Shown here one piece after another: positions 21,695 through 28,889 of a stretch of 32,911 bases of DNA. The first letter of the stretch is position 1, and each line of letters starts with the position of its first letter. The stretch is from positions 85,057 to 117,967 of the forward strand of contig MFVS01000008.1 of NCBI GenBank assembly GCA_001786195.1. Reading direction: 5' to 3'. Source of the stretch: Candidatus Nomurabacteria bacterium RIFCSPLOWO2_12_FULL_40_42 (GTDB lineage: Bacteria; Patescibacteriota; Minisyncoccia; Phycocordibacterales; UBA9973). The notes under the pieces were generated by a model. The model was not told where the DNA came from, did no database searches, and saw nothing but the letters and a program-made list of their open reading frames with translations. The position numbers and the translations under genes are program-made.

Positions 21695-23857
21695 ATGAGT
21701 AAATTATTAAAATCAAAATTTCTTCTTGGAGTTATGGTTGTAGCGGTTTTGGCTCTCGGAGCTGTTGCAGTTTCTGCAACTAAAGTTTCCGCAGCTACCT
21801 GTTCAATCACATCTACATTAAGATTGGGTTCTACAGGCGCCGAAGTTGTTTGCTTACAGCAATCTCTAGGTGGCCTTACTGCCGATGGTAAATTCGGTCC
21901 TGCGACACAAGCTGCTGTCATCGCTTGGCAGACAAACGAAAATTTGACAGCTGACGGCGTCTTTGGTCCTCGATCAAATGCCGCTTGGATGGCTAATCAA
22001 GGAAACGTAGGAGTCTTCCCAGCAGGTTGTACTTCCGCTGTAGGATACAGCACTACGGTTGGTGGATTGAGATGTGATTCAGGAGTTTCAAATCTTCCAC
22101 CAGGTTGTCAGGCAGGCGATTTGTTCAGCCGAACAAGTGGCGTGTCATGTACAGCTTTGACAAATCTTCCAGCAGGTTGTACTTCAACTGCAGGCTACAG
22201 TCCAACAACTGGCGTAAGATGTGATGGAACTGTTACACCAACACCAACACCGGCTGGTCCTCTAGCGGGAACAGACGGAACAATTGCTGATATGAACACT
22301 CTTTCACAGTATTCTGCCGAAGAAGTTGGCGCTGGACAGAAAGATATTAAAGTTCTTGGAGTTGAAATTGAAGCTTCCAAGGATGGAGATATTGGAATTA
22401 ATTCAATCAAAGTTCGTTTTGACTCAAATGGCAATGCTGCCGCTGACTCAGACCGTATTGAGGATTATCTTAAGTCAATTTCTATCTGGCAAGGAGGAAC
22501 CAAGGTTGGCTCTGCAGATACTTCTGAATTTACAAAAGTAAGCACTGGCCTTTATACAAAGGTTGTTACTTTGTCTGATTCGGTAGTACGCGCAGGCGCT
22601 ACAGAGAAGTTCTATGTGTCTGTTGACGCAGTAAGCAATCTTGATTCAGGCGATATTGATTCGGATTCATGGACGATCGCGCTTGACAATGTTCGTTATG
22701 TTGATGGTTCAGGGGTTGTAACAACTGAGACAGCGCAAATTCCAGCGGATATGGATTGGGATGCGGCAGCTGACGGTATTTCCCTCACTTTTGCCAGTTT
22801 CTCAACCGCAGCTGATACAGAACTTAAGATATCTACGAACAGTACTCCAGGTTCACAGGTTATAAAAGTAAGCACTACTAACGATACAAACAATGTTACT
22901 CTCTTGAAAGGTAAGTTTGTATTGGACGGTACATCCGATGTTTGGTTGGATGAGCTTCCTATAACTCTTACTACGACGGGCGACAGCGTTGATGCGTTGG
23001 CAAGTTCCATTACGCTTGTGCTTGGTGATAAGACTTACACAGAGTCTCTAGGCGCGAACTGTACGACTTCTTGCGCATTGGGTACTGCAAATCCAGTAGT
23101 TACCTTTGACAACCTTGATTACACCATTACTGCCGGCGATACTGTGAACTTCACAGTTAAAGTTGACCTTAATAATATTGAGGAAACTGGTGTTACCGCA
23201 ACTGACTTTGACGCCGGAGACACTCTTCTCGCTTCTTTGACAGCGACAAATCGCGCCGCAATGGTTGTTGAAAACTCTCAAGGTGATTCATTGACAGATG
23301 CTACGGAAAGGACTGGTTCTGCTACTGGTTTGGCTCAAGCATTCTACGCAACGGGAATCCAGGTCGCTCTTGTATCTGTAACTAACTCAGCTGTTAACAA
23401 GGCAACAATAAATGACACTAGCGATAATGCTGATGTTACATTTGTATATGATGTTACCGCCTTCGGCGCTGACATCTATGTTGACGGCACAGTAACAGAA
23501 GATGGTGATGGCACATATGCTGATGGTACGGGTAATAACTTCTACGTTACTCGCGCAGATACGGGCGCTACTGCAGCTGCGCTTACTGATGTTACCGCAT
23601 CTTTAACAACAGACGCAGATGTCGGATCTAACACAACTTGGTTGGTTGTACAAGGAACAACAGAGCGCTTTACTCTATCAGTGAATGTGGCTAACACATT
23701 TACTAACGATGCGGCAAATGACGCTCTTCAATTCCAGACTGCAATCACTTCTATTGGTTGGGATACGACCGCAATCGCGGCTACAACTAATGAATACACA
23801 TTTAACTTAGGTAAGTTCAAGAATGTTCCAGTTACTTTGGGTGAACTTGACGCTTAG
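21695..23857 (+). CDS. Secreted S-layer-like protein with peptidoglycan-binding domain (720 aa)
   Basis: A signal peptide (FLLGVMVVAVLALGAVAVSATKVSA) is followed by a peptidoglycan-binding-1 domain at about 36-105 (LRLGSTGAEVVCLQQSLGGLTADGKFGPATQAAVIAWQ). Three Cys-containing linker repeats of the LPAGCTSxxGYSxxTGxxC type lie at about 110-185, then a long Thr/Asp/Val-rich beta region (TVTLSDSVVRAGATEKFYVSVDAV, and so on) of S-layer or fimbrial style. It is likely an abundant wall-bound surface protein. The long structured leader and the strong terminator T1 directly after the gene fit high, isolated expression. The linker motif reappears in the protein at 31144. ATG has no visible Shine-Dalgarno. 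Confidence 0.85.
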   Translation: MSKLLKSKFLLGVMVVAVLALGAVAVSATKVSAATCSITSTLRLGSTGAEVVCLQQSLGGLTADGKFGPATQAAVIAWQTNENLTADGVFGPRSNAAWMANQGNVGVFPAGCTSAVGYSTTVGGLRCDSGVSNLPPGCQAGDLFSRTSGVSCTALTNLPAGCTSTAGYSPTTGVRCDGTVTPTPTPAGPLAGTDGTIADMNTLSQYSAEEVGAGQKDIKVLGVEIEASKDGDIGINSIKVRFDSNGNAAADSDRIEDYLKSISIWQGGTKVGSADTSEFTKVSTGLYTKVVTLSDSVVRAGATEKFYVSVDAVSNLDSGDIDSDSWTIALDNVRYVDGSGVVTTETAQIPADMDWDAAADGISLTFASFSTAADTELKISTNSTPGSQVIKVSTTNDTNNVTLLKGKFVLDGTSDVWLDELPITLTTTGDSVDALASSITLVLGDKTYTESLGANCTTSCALGTANPVVTFDNLDYTITAGDTVNFTVKVDLNNIEETGVTATDFDAGDTLLASLTATNRAAMVVENSQGDSLTDATERTGSATGLAQAFYATGIQVALVSVTNSAVNKATINDTSDNADVTFVYDVTAFGADIYVDGTVTEDGDGTYADGTGNNFYVTRADTGATAAALTDVTASLTTDADVGSNTTWLVVQGTTERFTLSVNVANTFTNDAANDALQFQTAITSIGWDTTAIAATTNEYTFNLGKFKNVPVTLGELDA

Positions 23858-23892
23858 TTGATTGTTGATTAGTTTTAGCTAACTTCTTTTCT

Positions 23893-23946
23893 TTGGTCGA
23901 ATAAAGAATTGAATCAAAAAAGCACTCAGAAATGGGTGCTTTTTTG
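23893..23946 (+). terminator. Terminator module T1
   Basis: GTCGAATAAAGAATTGAATC precedes the hairpin AAAAAAGCAC (23916-23925)/GTGCTTTTTT (23936-23945). First of the recurring module copies. Confidence 0.9.
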
Positions 23947-23989
23947 CTGTTGATTGCTTAAGTTTTTTATTTGTTCTATTATTAAGAGT

Positions 23990-24388
23990 ATGAATGAAAA
24001 AGAAGTACAAGACGCAATTAATTACTGGATGGAGATTGCTAAGAGAGATTATGATACCATGCTTGCTCTTTTTAACTCTGGACGCTATCCCGAAAGCCTT
24101 TTTTTCGGTCATATCATAATTGAAAAGATTATAAAAAGTTTGGTGACAAAAGAAACACGGGAACAGCCTCCATATACTCATGACCTTCTTCGCTTGGCTG
24201 AATTGGCAAAACTTGATCTAGTTAGCGAGGAAATGGATTTTTTAGATATGTTGAACGATTTTAACATTCGTGCCAGATACCCGGAACATAAATTAAATCT
24301 TTATAAAAAATGTGATAAAGCTTTTGCGGAGAAAAACTTGGGAATTATAAAGGAATTATACGACAAACTATGTCTAAAATTGAAATAA
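23990..24388 (+). CDS. HEPN-domain protein of a HEPN-MNT toxin-antitoxin pair (132 aa)
   Basis: The product is all-helical: YWMEIAKRDYDTMLALFNSGRYPESLFFGHIIIEKIIKSLV, and NIRARYPEHKLNLYKKCDK near 92-110. This matches HEPN (PF05168-type) proteins. R94/R96 and H100 resemble the HEPN Rx(4-6)H ribonuclease motif, although spacing fits only R94-x5-H100. Its 3' end overlaps the MNT gene by 19 bp, the classic HepT-MntA order. In such pairs the MNT enzyme usually neutralises the HEPN RNase by nucleotidylation. ATG 23990 is chosen over TTG 23954 because TATTAT (23977-23982) ends 7 nt before it. Confidence 0.8.
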   Translation: MNEKEVQDAINYWMEIAKRDYDTMLALFNSGRYPESLFFGHIIIEKIIKSLVTKETREQPPYTHDLLRLAELAKLDLVSEEMDFLDMLNDFNIRARYPEHKLNLYKKCDKAFAEKNLGIIKELYDKLCLKLK

Positions 24389-24684
24389 AAAAAATAATCA
24401 GAAAATATGGAGAAAATCTTAAAAAAGAAAGGTTTCCTTTTTCTAATATTTATCTGTTTGGATCGTATGCGAAAGGAAATTACAATAAGGATAGCGATAT
24501 TGATATTGCTATTATTTCCGATATTTCTACCGACAATGTGGAAAAAAATCGGTTATCTCTCTGGAAAGCTCGCAGAAATGTAGATTATCGGATAGAGCCG
24601 CATTTTTTCACTGAAAAAGATTTTGCGAATAATAGTGATCCGTTGGCTTACGAAATCAGGAAAACCGGTTTTATAATTTTATAG
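24370..24684 (+). CDS. Minimal nucleotidyltransferase (MNT) partner of the HEPN protein (104 aa)
   Basis: GSYAKGNYNKDSDIDIAII at residues 31-49 is the Pol-beta NTase signature GS-x10-D-x-D (D43, D45). A third acidic residue is expected in the strand carrying RIEPHFF. Length fits MntA-type enzymes. The gene overlaps its HEPN partner by 19 bp, which couples translation. By analogy with HepT-MntA it probably adds AMP to the HEPN protein and silences it; which partner is toxic cannot be read from the sequence alone. Terminator T2 closes the unit 56 bp downstream. Confidence 0.82.
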   Translation: MSKIEIKKIIRKYGENLKKERFPFSNIYLFGSYAKGNYNKDSDIDIAIISDISTDNVEKNRLSLWKARRNVDYRIEPHFFTEKDFANNSDPLAYEIRKTGFIIL

Positions 24685-24740
24685 AGGTTATGAAATCGAA
24701 ATAATAAATAGCTTCTAGATGCCTGCCCGCCCTGGGAGGG

Positions 24741-24790
24741 GTCGAATAAAGAATTGAATCAAAAAAGCACTCAGAAATGAGTGCTTTTTT
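24741..24790 (+). terminator. Terminator module T2
   Basis: GTCGAATAAAGAATTGAATC followed by AAAAAAGCAC (24761-24770)/GTGCTTTTTT (24781-24790). It closes the HEPN-MNT unit. Confidence 0.9.
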
Positions 24791-24800
24791 GTTTTTTGGA

Positions 24801-24886
24801 TTCTCCTCTTGAGGAGTACCCTTTAGGGGGAGGTGGACAGAATTTATCCACCCCGGCTTCCAGCCACCCCTCAAGAGGGGAATAAT
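24801..24886. repeat. Intergenic repeat P5, copy 1 (about 86 bp)
   Basis: Contains AGTACCCTTTAGGGGGAGG, a GGTGGA/TCCACC hairpin and a CCCCTCAAGAGGGG dyad. Other copies are at 25668-25752 and 29356-29442. Confidence 0.85.
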
Positions 24887-24916
24887 ACACCGTGGTTGCA
24901 AGTTTTGTTTGAAGTA

Positions 24917-24925
24917 TGGTATGAT
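24917..24925 (+). promoter_or_regulatory. Extended -10 of the ParD/RelE-type operon
   Basis: TG-G-TATGAT ends 6 nt before ATG 24932. TTGCAA at 24896-24901 is an 18-bp-spaced -35 candidate. Confidence 0.65.
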
Positions 24926-24931
24926 GGCACT

Positions 24932-25168
24932 ATGACTACGATAACGATACCAATTAAAGAATATAAAGAATCAATCCAGATACAAAAGAGCATTTTGTCT
25001 CGCTTGGATTTGCTACAAAAGGCCGTTTTTGAGAATTCAAAATATTATTACGATATTAATCCTTCTTTGTTGAAACGTTACGAAAAAATATCTCTTGATT
25101 TAGATAAAGGTAAAGGGAAAAAATTTTCATCTTTTTCTTCGTTTAAGAAGTATTTAAAAGATTTATAG
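24932..25168 (+). CDS. Putative antitoxin of a RelE/ParE-type module (78 aa)
   Basis: The product starts MTTITIPIKEYKESIQIQKSI, a short beta strand then helix, as in ribbon-helix-helix or Phd-like antitoxins. The tail, with an exposed basic helix (SFSSFKKYLKDL), would wrap a toxin. It has no strong family match by eye. It lies 10 bp upstream of a RelE/ParE-fold toxin, and this position supports the antitoxin call. ATG 24932 is fixed by the -10 ending 6 nt before it. Confidence 0.7.
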   Translation: MTTITIPIKEYKESIQIQKSILSRLDLLQKAVFENSKYYYDINPSLLKRYEKISLDLDKGKGKKFSSFSSFKKYLKDL

Positions 25169-25178
25169 AGATTCGAAT

Positions 25179-25463
25179 ATGGCAGAACAAATAACTTATA
25201 AACTTATAACCCCCATCGAATTTGAAGTTATTTTAAAGAAACTAAAACAAAAAAAGCCCGATGTTCTTAAAATCCTTGAAAAGAAAATAGAGAAAGTTTT
25301 GCGAGAACCAATGTTGGGCAAGCCGCTTAGGAATACATTGAGAAATTACAGAAGGGTCCATGTCGACCCCTTTGTATTACTTTATGAAATCAGAATGCTG
25401 GAAGTCAGACTTATGGATTTTGATCATCACGATAAAATCTACAAAAAATACAAGATTCTGTAG
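25179..25463 (+). CDS. RelE/ParE-superfamily toxin (94 aa)
   Basis: The order of elements fits the RelE/ParE fold: two N-terminal helices (FEVILKKLKQKKPDVLKILEKKIEKVL), then PMLGKPLRNTLRNYRRVHVDPFVLLYEI, and a final strand RLMDFDHHDKIYKKY. The GxPLRxxL-xxYRRxHV block is typical of mRNA-cleaving YafQ/RelE relatives. The C-terminal HHDKIYKK provides basic/His residues for RNA cleavage in related toxins. Ribosome-dependent mRNA cleavage is the likely action. Terminator T3 follows 164 bp downstream, after a short non-coding stretch. Confidence 0.82.
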   Translation: MAEQITYKLITPIEFEVILKKLKQKKPDVLKILEKKIEKVLREPMLGKPLRNTLRNYRRVHVDPFVLLYEIRMLEVRLMDFDHHDKIYKKYKIL

Positions 25464-25607
25464 CTCTGCCAATACGCCTTAAAAAGTATTCCTCCACTAC
25501 CTTTCAAAAGTTGAAAGGTGTGCAGGTAGAAAAAACTTAGCTTTCTAGATGCCTGTCCGCCCTGGTCGCCTGTGGCGCCGCCGAAGGCGGGTAAACCTTG
25601 GGAGGGG

Positions 25608-25656
25608 TCGAATATCTAGTAGCAACAAAAAAGCACTCAGAAATGGGTGCTTTTTT
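25608..25656 (+). terminator. Terminator module T3
   Basis: A diverged GTCGAAT head precedes AAAAAAGCAC (25627-25636)/GTGCTTTTTT (25647-25656). Confidence 0.85.
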
Positions 25657-25667
25657 GCGGTTTGGAT

Positions 25668-25752
25668 TCTCCTCTTCCCGAGTACCCTTTAGGGGGAGGT
25701 GGACAGAATTTATCCACCCCGGCTTCCAGCCACCCCTCAAGAGGGGAATAAT
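25668..25752. repeat. Intergenic repeat P5, copy 2
   Basis: Nearly identical to 24801-24886; differs mainly at CTCTTCCCGAG versus CTCTTGAGGAG. Confidence 0.85.
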
Positions 25753-25786
25753 ACACCGTGGTTGCAAGTTTTGTTTGGGGTGTGGT

Positions 25787-25860
25787 ACCCGGGTAGTGAG
25801 ACGGGGTAGTAGGGTATCTCACTACCCCGTGAGACTTGCAAAGCTCTACTACCGGGTGGT
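25787..25860. mobile_element. Hairpin insertion of 74 bp inside a promoter, with 5-bp direct repeats
   Basis: Relative to copy 1 of the unit, 74 bp are added between the -35 and -10. GTGGT is present at both edges (25782-25786 and 25856-25860). The insert forms an inner ACGGGGTAGT/ACTACCCCGT stem (25801-25830) and an outer CCCGG(G)TAGT/ACTACCGGG stem. This looks like a small palindromic mobile element. Confidence 0.65.
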
Positions 25861-25871
25861 ATGATGGAAAT

Positions 25872-26231
25872 ATGGAAAAGGATATAAAAAATTTAATAAA
25901 ATCTGTGGATTTAATTTCTAAAACAACTTTAAAAATTCTTGAAACAATGGCTACCAAAGAAGAGTTAAATGTTGTCAAAAAAGATTTGAGTGTTGTCAAA
26001 AAAGATTTGAGTGTTGTCAAAAAAGATGTTTCCGTACTCAAGACTGATGTTTCTGATCTCAAAACCGATCAAAAATCTTTCAGAACTGAAACTCGAGAAA
26101 ATTTTAACAGGTTAGAAAAAAATCTTAAAGAAAACGAAGAAAGTGTCGGAGCTGTAGTGGCTGATTATCATCCACACATAATTGCACTGGAAGAAAAAGT
26201 TTTCGGCTCCTCAACTCTCGCTGAATCATAA
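25872..26231 (+). CDS. Coiled-coil protein, paralog 1 (119 aa)
   Basis: The central region repeats VVKKDLS three times at the DNA level (21-bp tandem repeats, 25974-26036), followed by VLKTDVSDLKTDQKSF. This is a heptad pattern expected to form a long coiled coil. The C-terminal part, ENEESVGAVVADYHPHIIALEEKVFG, is shared with paralog 2 at 32255. There is no signal peptide, so it is probably cytoplasmic. The 5' region contains SVDLISKTTLKILETMATKEEL, also shared. TG-G-TATGAT ends 6 nt before ATG 25872. The function is unknown; it might tether or oligomerise a partner. Terminator T4 follows. Confidence 0.8.
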   Translation: MEKDIKNLIKSVDLISKTTLKILETMATKEELNVVKKDLSVVKKDLSVVKKDVSVLKTDVSDLKTDQKSFRTETRENFNRLEKNLKENEESVGAVVADYHPHIIALEEKVFGSSTLAES

Positions 26232-26235
26232 AAGT

Positions 26236-26288
26236 GTCGAATAAAGAATTGAATCAAAAAAGCACCGCGTCAGACGCGGTGCTTTTTT
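26236..26288 (+). terminator. Terminator module T4
   Basis: GTGTCGAATAAAG head, then a 15-bp perfect stem starting AAAAAAGCACCGCGT with loop CAG. The stem is longer than in the other copies. Confidence 0.9.
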
Positions 26289-26298
26289 GCGTGTTGGT

Positions 26299-26363
26299 AT
26301 CGTATCAAATGGTTGCATCAATCGTATCAAAATGATATGATTAGAGGGTTAGAATGATACGAT
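26299..26363 (+). promoter_or_regulatory. Promoter and three operator-like sites of the HTH-Fic gene
   Basis: TTGCAT 26313-26318 and TATGAT 26336-26341 are 17 bp apart, with TG at 26333. ATCGTATCA occurs at 26299-26307 and 26321-26329, and inverted (TGATACGAT) at 26355-26363, immediately before ATG 26365. The spacing suggests repression by a DNA-binding protein, probably the gene's own HTH product. Confidence 0.7.
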
Positions 26364-26364
26364 T

Positions 26365-27438
26365 ATGGATAAATTAAATGATAGACAACTTAATATTCTA
26401 AAAGAAATAAAATTGAACGAAGCTTTTTCTTCTTCAGATATTTTGGGTTTAATAAACAAAAAACAAAAAGTTTCTTTAGTAACAATAAAACGCGACTTGG
26501 ATTATTTGACTGATTTTGGATATCTTGAAAGAAAAGGCGGAGGACGCTCTACCGTGTATCAAAAAACAATCAAGGGGACTTTGTTTTCTCCAGCCAATCT
26601 TTCCGAATATGATAATCTAGAACCAGATCAGAGGAAAGGAAACAGTAGTTTTAATTTTCGCTTGTTTGAGGAATTTCCTCTCAGTATTTTTTCTGAAGAT
26701 GAAAAGAAAATTCTCGATTCTGCTACGGTTCAATATGAAAAAAAAATAAAAAAAACAACGCAGACAATTCATGCAAAAGAATTGGAACGTTTTATCATTG
26801 AATTGTCTTGGAAATCCTCAAAGATTGAAGGCAATACTTATACTTTATTAGATACCGAACGTTTGATTCGCGAAGGAATTCCAGCCAAAGGCCATACGGA
26901 GAATGAGACAACAATGATTCTAAACCACAAAAAAGCTTTTTCTTTTATCTTGAATAATATAGAAAATTTAGAGAAAAGCGGAGTCACGGTTGCTTTTTTA
27001 GAAAAGGTGCATGAAATAATTGTTGAAAAATTAGGTGTGTCTCGTGGTATTAGGGACGGGCTTGTTGGAATCATTGGCACAAAATATAAACCGCTTGATA
27101 ACAAATATCAAGTAAAGGAAGCCCTAGAATCTCTTTGTAAGTTGGTTAATAAGATGGAAAATGTCTACAGTAGCGCCTTGACTCTTTTGGTCGGTCTCTC
27201 TTACATCCAACCATTTGAGGACGGCAATAAACGTACCGCTCGCTTGCTCTGTAATGCCATTCTTTTGTCAAAAAAATGCGCGCCATTATCATATCGCAGT
27301 ATTGATGAAGATACCTATAAAAAATCAATTTTAGTTTTTTATGAAGAAAATTCCATGATTCCTATGAAAGAAATATTTATGGAGCAATATCTTTTTTCAA
27401 CCCAGAACTATTTGGTTAATACGCCCAGCCCGCATTAG
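26365..27438 (+). CDS. HTH-Fic protein with Gln in place of the catalytic His (357 aa)
   Basis: The N-terminal 75 residues form a DeoR-like winged helix (NDRQLNILKEIKLNEAFSSSD, SLVTIKRDLDYLTDFGYLERKGGG). A Fic domain follows with the class II inhibitory motif SSKIEGN (151-157). The active-site loop at 282-290 reads QPFEDGNKR, so the position of the canonical His is Gln and GNGR is GNKR. AMPylation by the usual mechanism is therefore doubtful. The three ATCGTATCA-type sites in its promoter suggest it is an autoregulator using a Fic-fold sensor domain. Terminator T5 follows. Confidence 0.85.
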   Translation: MDKLNDRQLNILKEIKLNEAFSSSDILGLINKKQKVSLVTIKRDLDYLTDFGYLERKGGGRSTVYQKTIKGTLFSPANLSEYDNLEPDQRKGNSSFNFRLFEEFPLSIFSEDEKKILDSATVQYEKKIKKTTQTIHAKELERFIIELSWKSSKIEGNTYTLLDTERLIREGIPAKGHTENETTMILNHKKAFSFILNNIENLEKSGVTVAFLEKVHEIIVEKLGVSRGIRDGLVGIIGTKYKPLDNKYQVKEALESLCKLVNKMENVYSSALTLLVGLSYIQPFEDGNKRTARLLCNAILLSKKCAPLSYRSIDEDTYKKSILVFYEENSMIPMKEIFMEQYLFSTQNYLVNTPSPH

Positions 27439-27490
27439 CTACGCTTCAAGCGTTGGCTGGCAGGCTTAAAAAGTACAAATTCTTTTCTTT

Positions 27491-27541
27491 GGTCGAATAA
27501 AGAATTGAATCAAAAAAGCACTTAGCAATGGGTGCTTTTTT
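27491..27541 (+). terminator. Terminator module T5
   Basis: GTCGAATAAAGAATTGAATC, then AAAAAAGCAC (27512-27521)/GTGCTTTTTT (27532-27541). Confidence 0.9.
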
Positions 27542-27566
27542 GCGGTTGCTTGTTTTGTTTAGGTTG

Positions 27567-27575
27567 TGGTATACT
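27567..27575 (+). promoter_or_regulatory. Extended -10 of the second RelE-type operon
   Basis: TG-G-TATACT ends 6 nt before ATG 27582. TTGCTT 27546-27551 is 18 bp upstream. Confidence 0.6.
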
Positions 27576-27581
27576 GTGGAT

Positions 27582-27875
27582 ATGGTTACATTAAGTATTC
27601 CACAAGGATTAATAAAGGACGGGTTCGTCGTTTTGCCTCGTCGAGAATATGAGGACCTTTTGCGTGCCAAACAGGTTAATGATATAGTGGTAAAAAGAGA
27701 TAAATCTTTCAAGGTACCAAAGAAACACGAAAAATTCTATGATGACTTGGATAAAGAATTGACTGAATCATTGCGAGAAATTAAAGAGGGTAAAGTTTCA
27801 GATATTTTTAATACATACGAAGAGGGAATTAAATTCTTAAATTCAAGAAAAAAATTTATACCAAATGAAGCATAG
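27582..27875 (+). CDS. Antitoxin of a second RelE-type module (97 aa)
   Basis: MVTLSIPQGLIKDGFVVLPRREYEDLLRAKQV has the strand-helix start of Phd/AbrB-like antitoxins (VVLPRREYEDLL is a common antitoxin signature). The charged C-terminal half (EKFYDDLDKELTESLREIKEGK) would neutralise the toxin. The 3' end overlaps the toxin gene by 11 bp, giving coupled translation. The start is fixed by the extended -10, 6 nt upstream. DNA-binding and autoregulation are inferred from the family. Confidence 0.8.
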   Translation: MVTLSIPQGLIKDGFVVLPRREYEDLLRAKQVNDIVVKRDKSFKVPKKHEKFYDDLDKELTESLREIKEGKVSDIFNTYEEGIKFLNSRKKFIPNEA

Positions 27876-28110
27876 ATTTTCAAAGGGTTTTTTAGATGAA
27901 TTAGATAGTTTCCCAATTCTAATTGAAAAAAAGTTTCAGAAACAGCTTAAATTTTTACTTTCTGACATACGATATCCTTCTTTGCGAGCCAAGAAATATA
28001 TTGAATCAAAAGGTATTTGGCAGGCAAGAGTAGATGATAATGTTAGATTTTATTTTAAAATTGAAGGAGATACTTATGTTCTTATTAATATAAAATATCA
28101 TCCTAAATAG
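27865..28110 (+). CDS. RelE-superfamily toxin (81 aa)
   Basis: HRFSKGFLDELDSFPILIEKKFQKQLKFLL gives two N-terminal helices. PSLRAKKYIESKGIWQARVDDNVRFYFKIEGDTYVLINI is the RelE beta sheet with the typical PSLR...W-A-R-V-x-x-x-x-R-F-Y-F run and the final strand (INIKYHPK). Length is right for the family. mRNA cleavage on the ribosome is the probable action. It overlaps the antitoxin by 11 bp. A further unknown gene follows after 16 bp. Confidence 0.82.
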   Translation: MKHRFSKGFLDELDSFPILIEKKFQKQLKFLLSDIRYPSLRAKKYIESKGIWQARVDDNVRFYFKIEGDTYVLINIKYHPK

Positions 28111-28126
28111 TCCCTCGCGGTTTAAA

Positions 28127-28489
28127 ATGAAAAAGATTCCTAATATGACTAATTCAAAATATAAAATTTTAAATACCAATAATTTATTGAACGATGGGTG
28201 GGCTTTTGCTACGGTAAATAATCGTTTTGCAGAAATTCATTTTGCAAAGGGTTTTGGTATTTGGGGTCATGCGTATGAAGACAAATCTTTTTTCAAAACA
28301 AAAAAAGAAAAAGACATGATAAAAAAGGATCTTAAAAAATATCACTTTACTTATCGCAATAGATTTTATTTTGATAAAATTAATAAACTAAAAACAAAAG
28401 TCCCCGATATAAAAAAAGTTTTTCCGGAATCAAAAAATAACAAAAAATTTTATTCACAAGATAAGGTTTTTAAAAAGCTCGGGCTTTAA
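28127..28489 (+). CDS. Hypothetical protein (120 aa)
   Basis: The protein is basic and aromatic-rich. Its core, GWAFATVNNRFAEIHFAKGFGIWGHAYEDKSFFKTKKEKDMIKKDL, alternates like a small alpha/beta domain. The tail KKYHFTYRNRFYFDK is strongly basic, which suggests nucleic-acid binding, but this is not proven. An alternative start is ATG 28145. It lies 16 bp after the RelE-type toxin and may belong to its transcript. No known family is recognised. Confidence 0.6.
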   Translation: MKKIPNMTNSKYKILNTNNLLNDGWAFATVNNRFAEIHFAKGFGIWGHAYEDKSFFKTKKEKDMIKKDLKKYHFTYRNRFYFDKINKLKTKVPDIKKVFPESKNNKKFYSQDKVFKKLGL

Positions 28490-28622
28490 AATTTTTATTT
28501 TTAGTTAGAAATATGAAAAAATCCAATAGACTTTCATTCAATGGTTATTGTAAGCTAGAATCTAGCCCCTAGCCCCTAGAAAGGGTTATCCCCCACACCT
28601 TTCGTTTTATTGCTTCAGATCG

Positions 28623-28628
28623 TATAAT
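28623..28628 (+). promoter_or_regulatory. -10 hexamer of the GIY-YIG gene
   Basis: TATAAT ends 6 nt before ATG 28635, predicting leaderless mRNA. Confidence 0.6.
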
Positions 28629-28634
28629 TACAAC

Positions 28635-28889
28635 ATGTATTATGTGTATGTTTTAAAAAGTCTAAAGGATGAAAAACTGTATGTTGGTTCAACAAATGAT
28701 CTGAAGCGAAGACTTTCGGAACATAATAATGGGCTTAATCGTTCAACAAAAGCGAGGCGTCCTTTTCAAGTTCGATATTATGAAGCTTATACTAGCGAGT
28801 ATGATGCTCGAAAAAGAGAATATTCTCTTAAAAAAGACGGCAAAGCGCTTGGTCAGTTAAAGGTACGAATCTCCGAAAGTATTCTATAA
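28635..28889 (+). CDS. GIY-YIG nuclease-fold protein (84 aa)
   Basis: YYVYVLKSLKDEKLYVGSTNDLKRRLSEHN matches the GIY-YIG core: YVY for GIY, YVG (16-18) for YIG, the helix Arg (R25/R26) and H30. YYEAYTSEYDARKREYSLKK supplies the conserved Glu/Lys region of the UvrC/Slx1-like small family. These proteins are single-domain nucleases; some are linked to repair, others to mobile DNA. Its place between terminal repeats favours the second role. The C-terminus ends in the right inverted repeat. Confidence 0.85.
   Translation: MYYVYVLKSLKDEKLYVGSTNDLKRRLSEHNNGLNRSTKARRPFQVRYYEAYTSEYDARKREYSLKKDGKALGQLKVRISESIL

Larger units (their letters stand above)
24711..24931. repeat. Duplicated intergenic unit, copy 1
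   Basis: The segment runs from GCTTCTAGATGCC through terminator T2, repeat P5 and the promoter to the next start codon. The same order and near-identical sequence recur at 25541-25871, with two extra insertions there. Confidence 0.85.
25541..25871. repeat. Duplicated intergenic unit, copy 2, with two insertions
   Basis: Same order as copy 1 (24711-24931). Extra DNA lies at about 25570-25600 (CGCCTGTGGCGCCGCC type) and at 25787-25860 (a hairpin in the promoter spacer). Confidence 0.85.

Noticed and set aside
23954-23989. TTG start extending the HEPN protein by 12 residues
   Set aside because: It overlaps the promoter region, and the conserved HEPN helix begins after ATG 23990.
28512-28571. 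Short ORF MKKSNRLSFNG... before the GIY-YIG element
   Set aside because: Only about 19 codons, no promoter spacing like its neighbours and no recognisable features.
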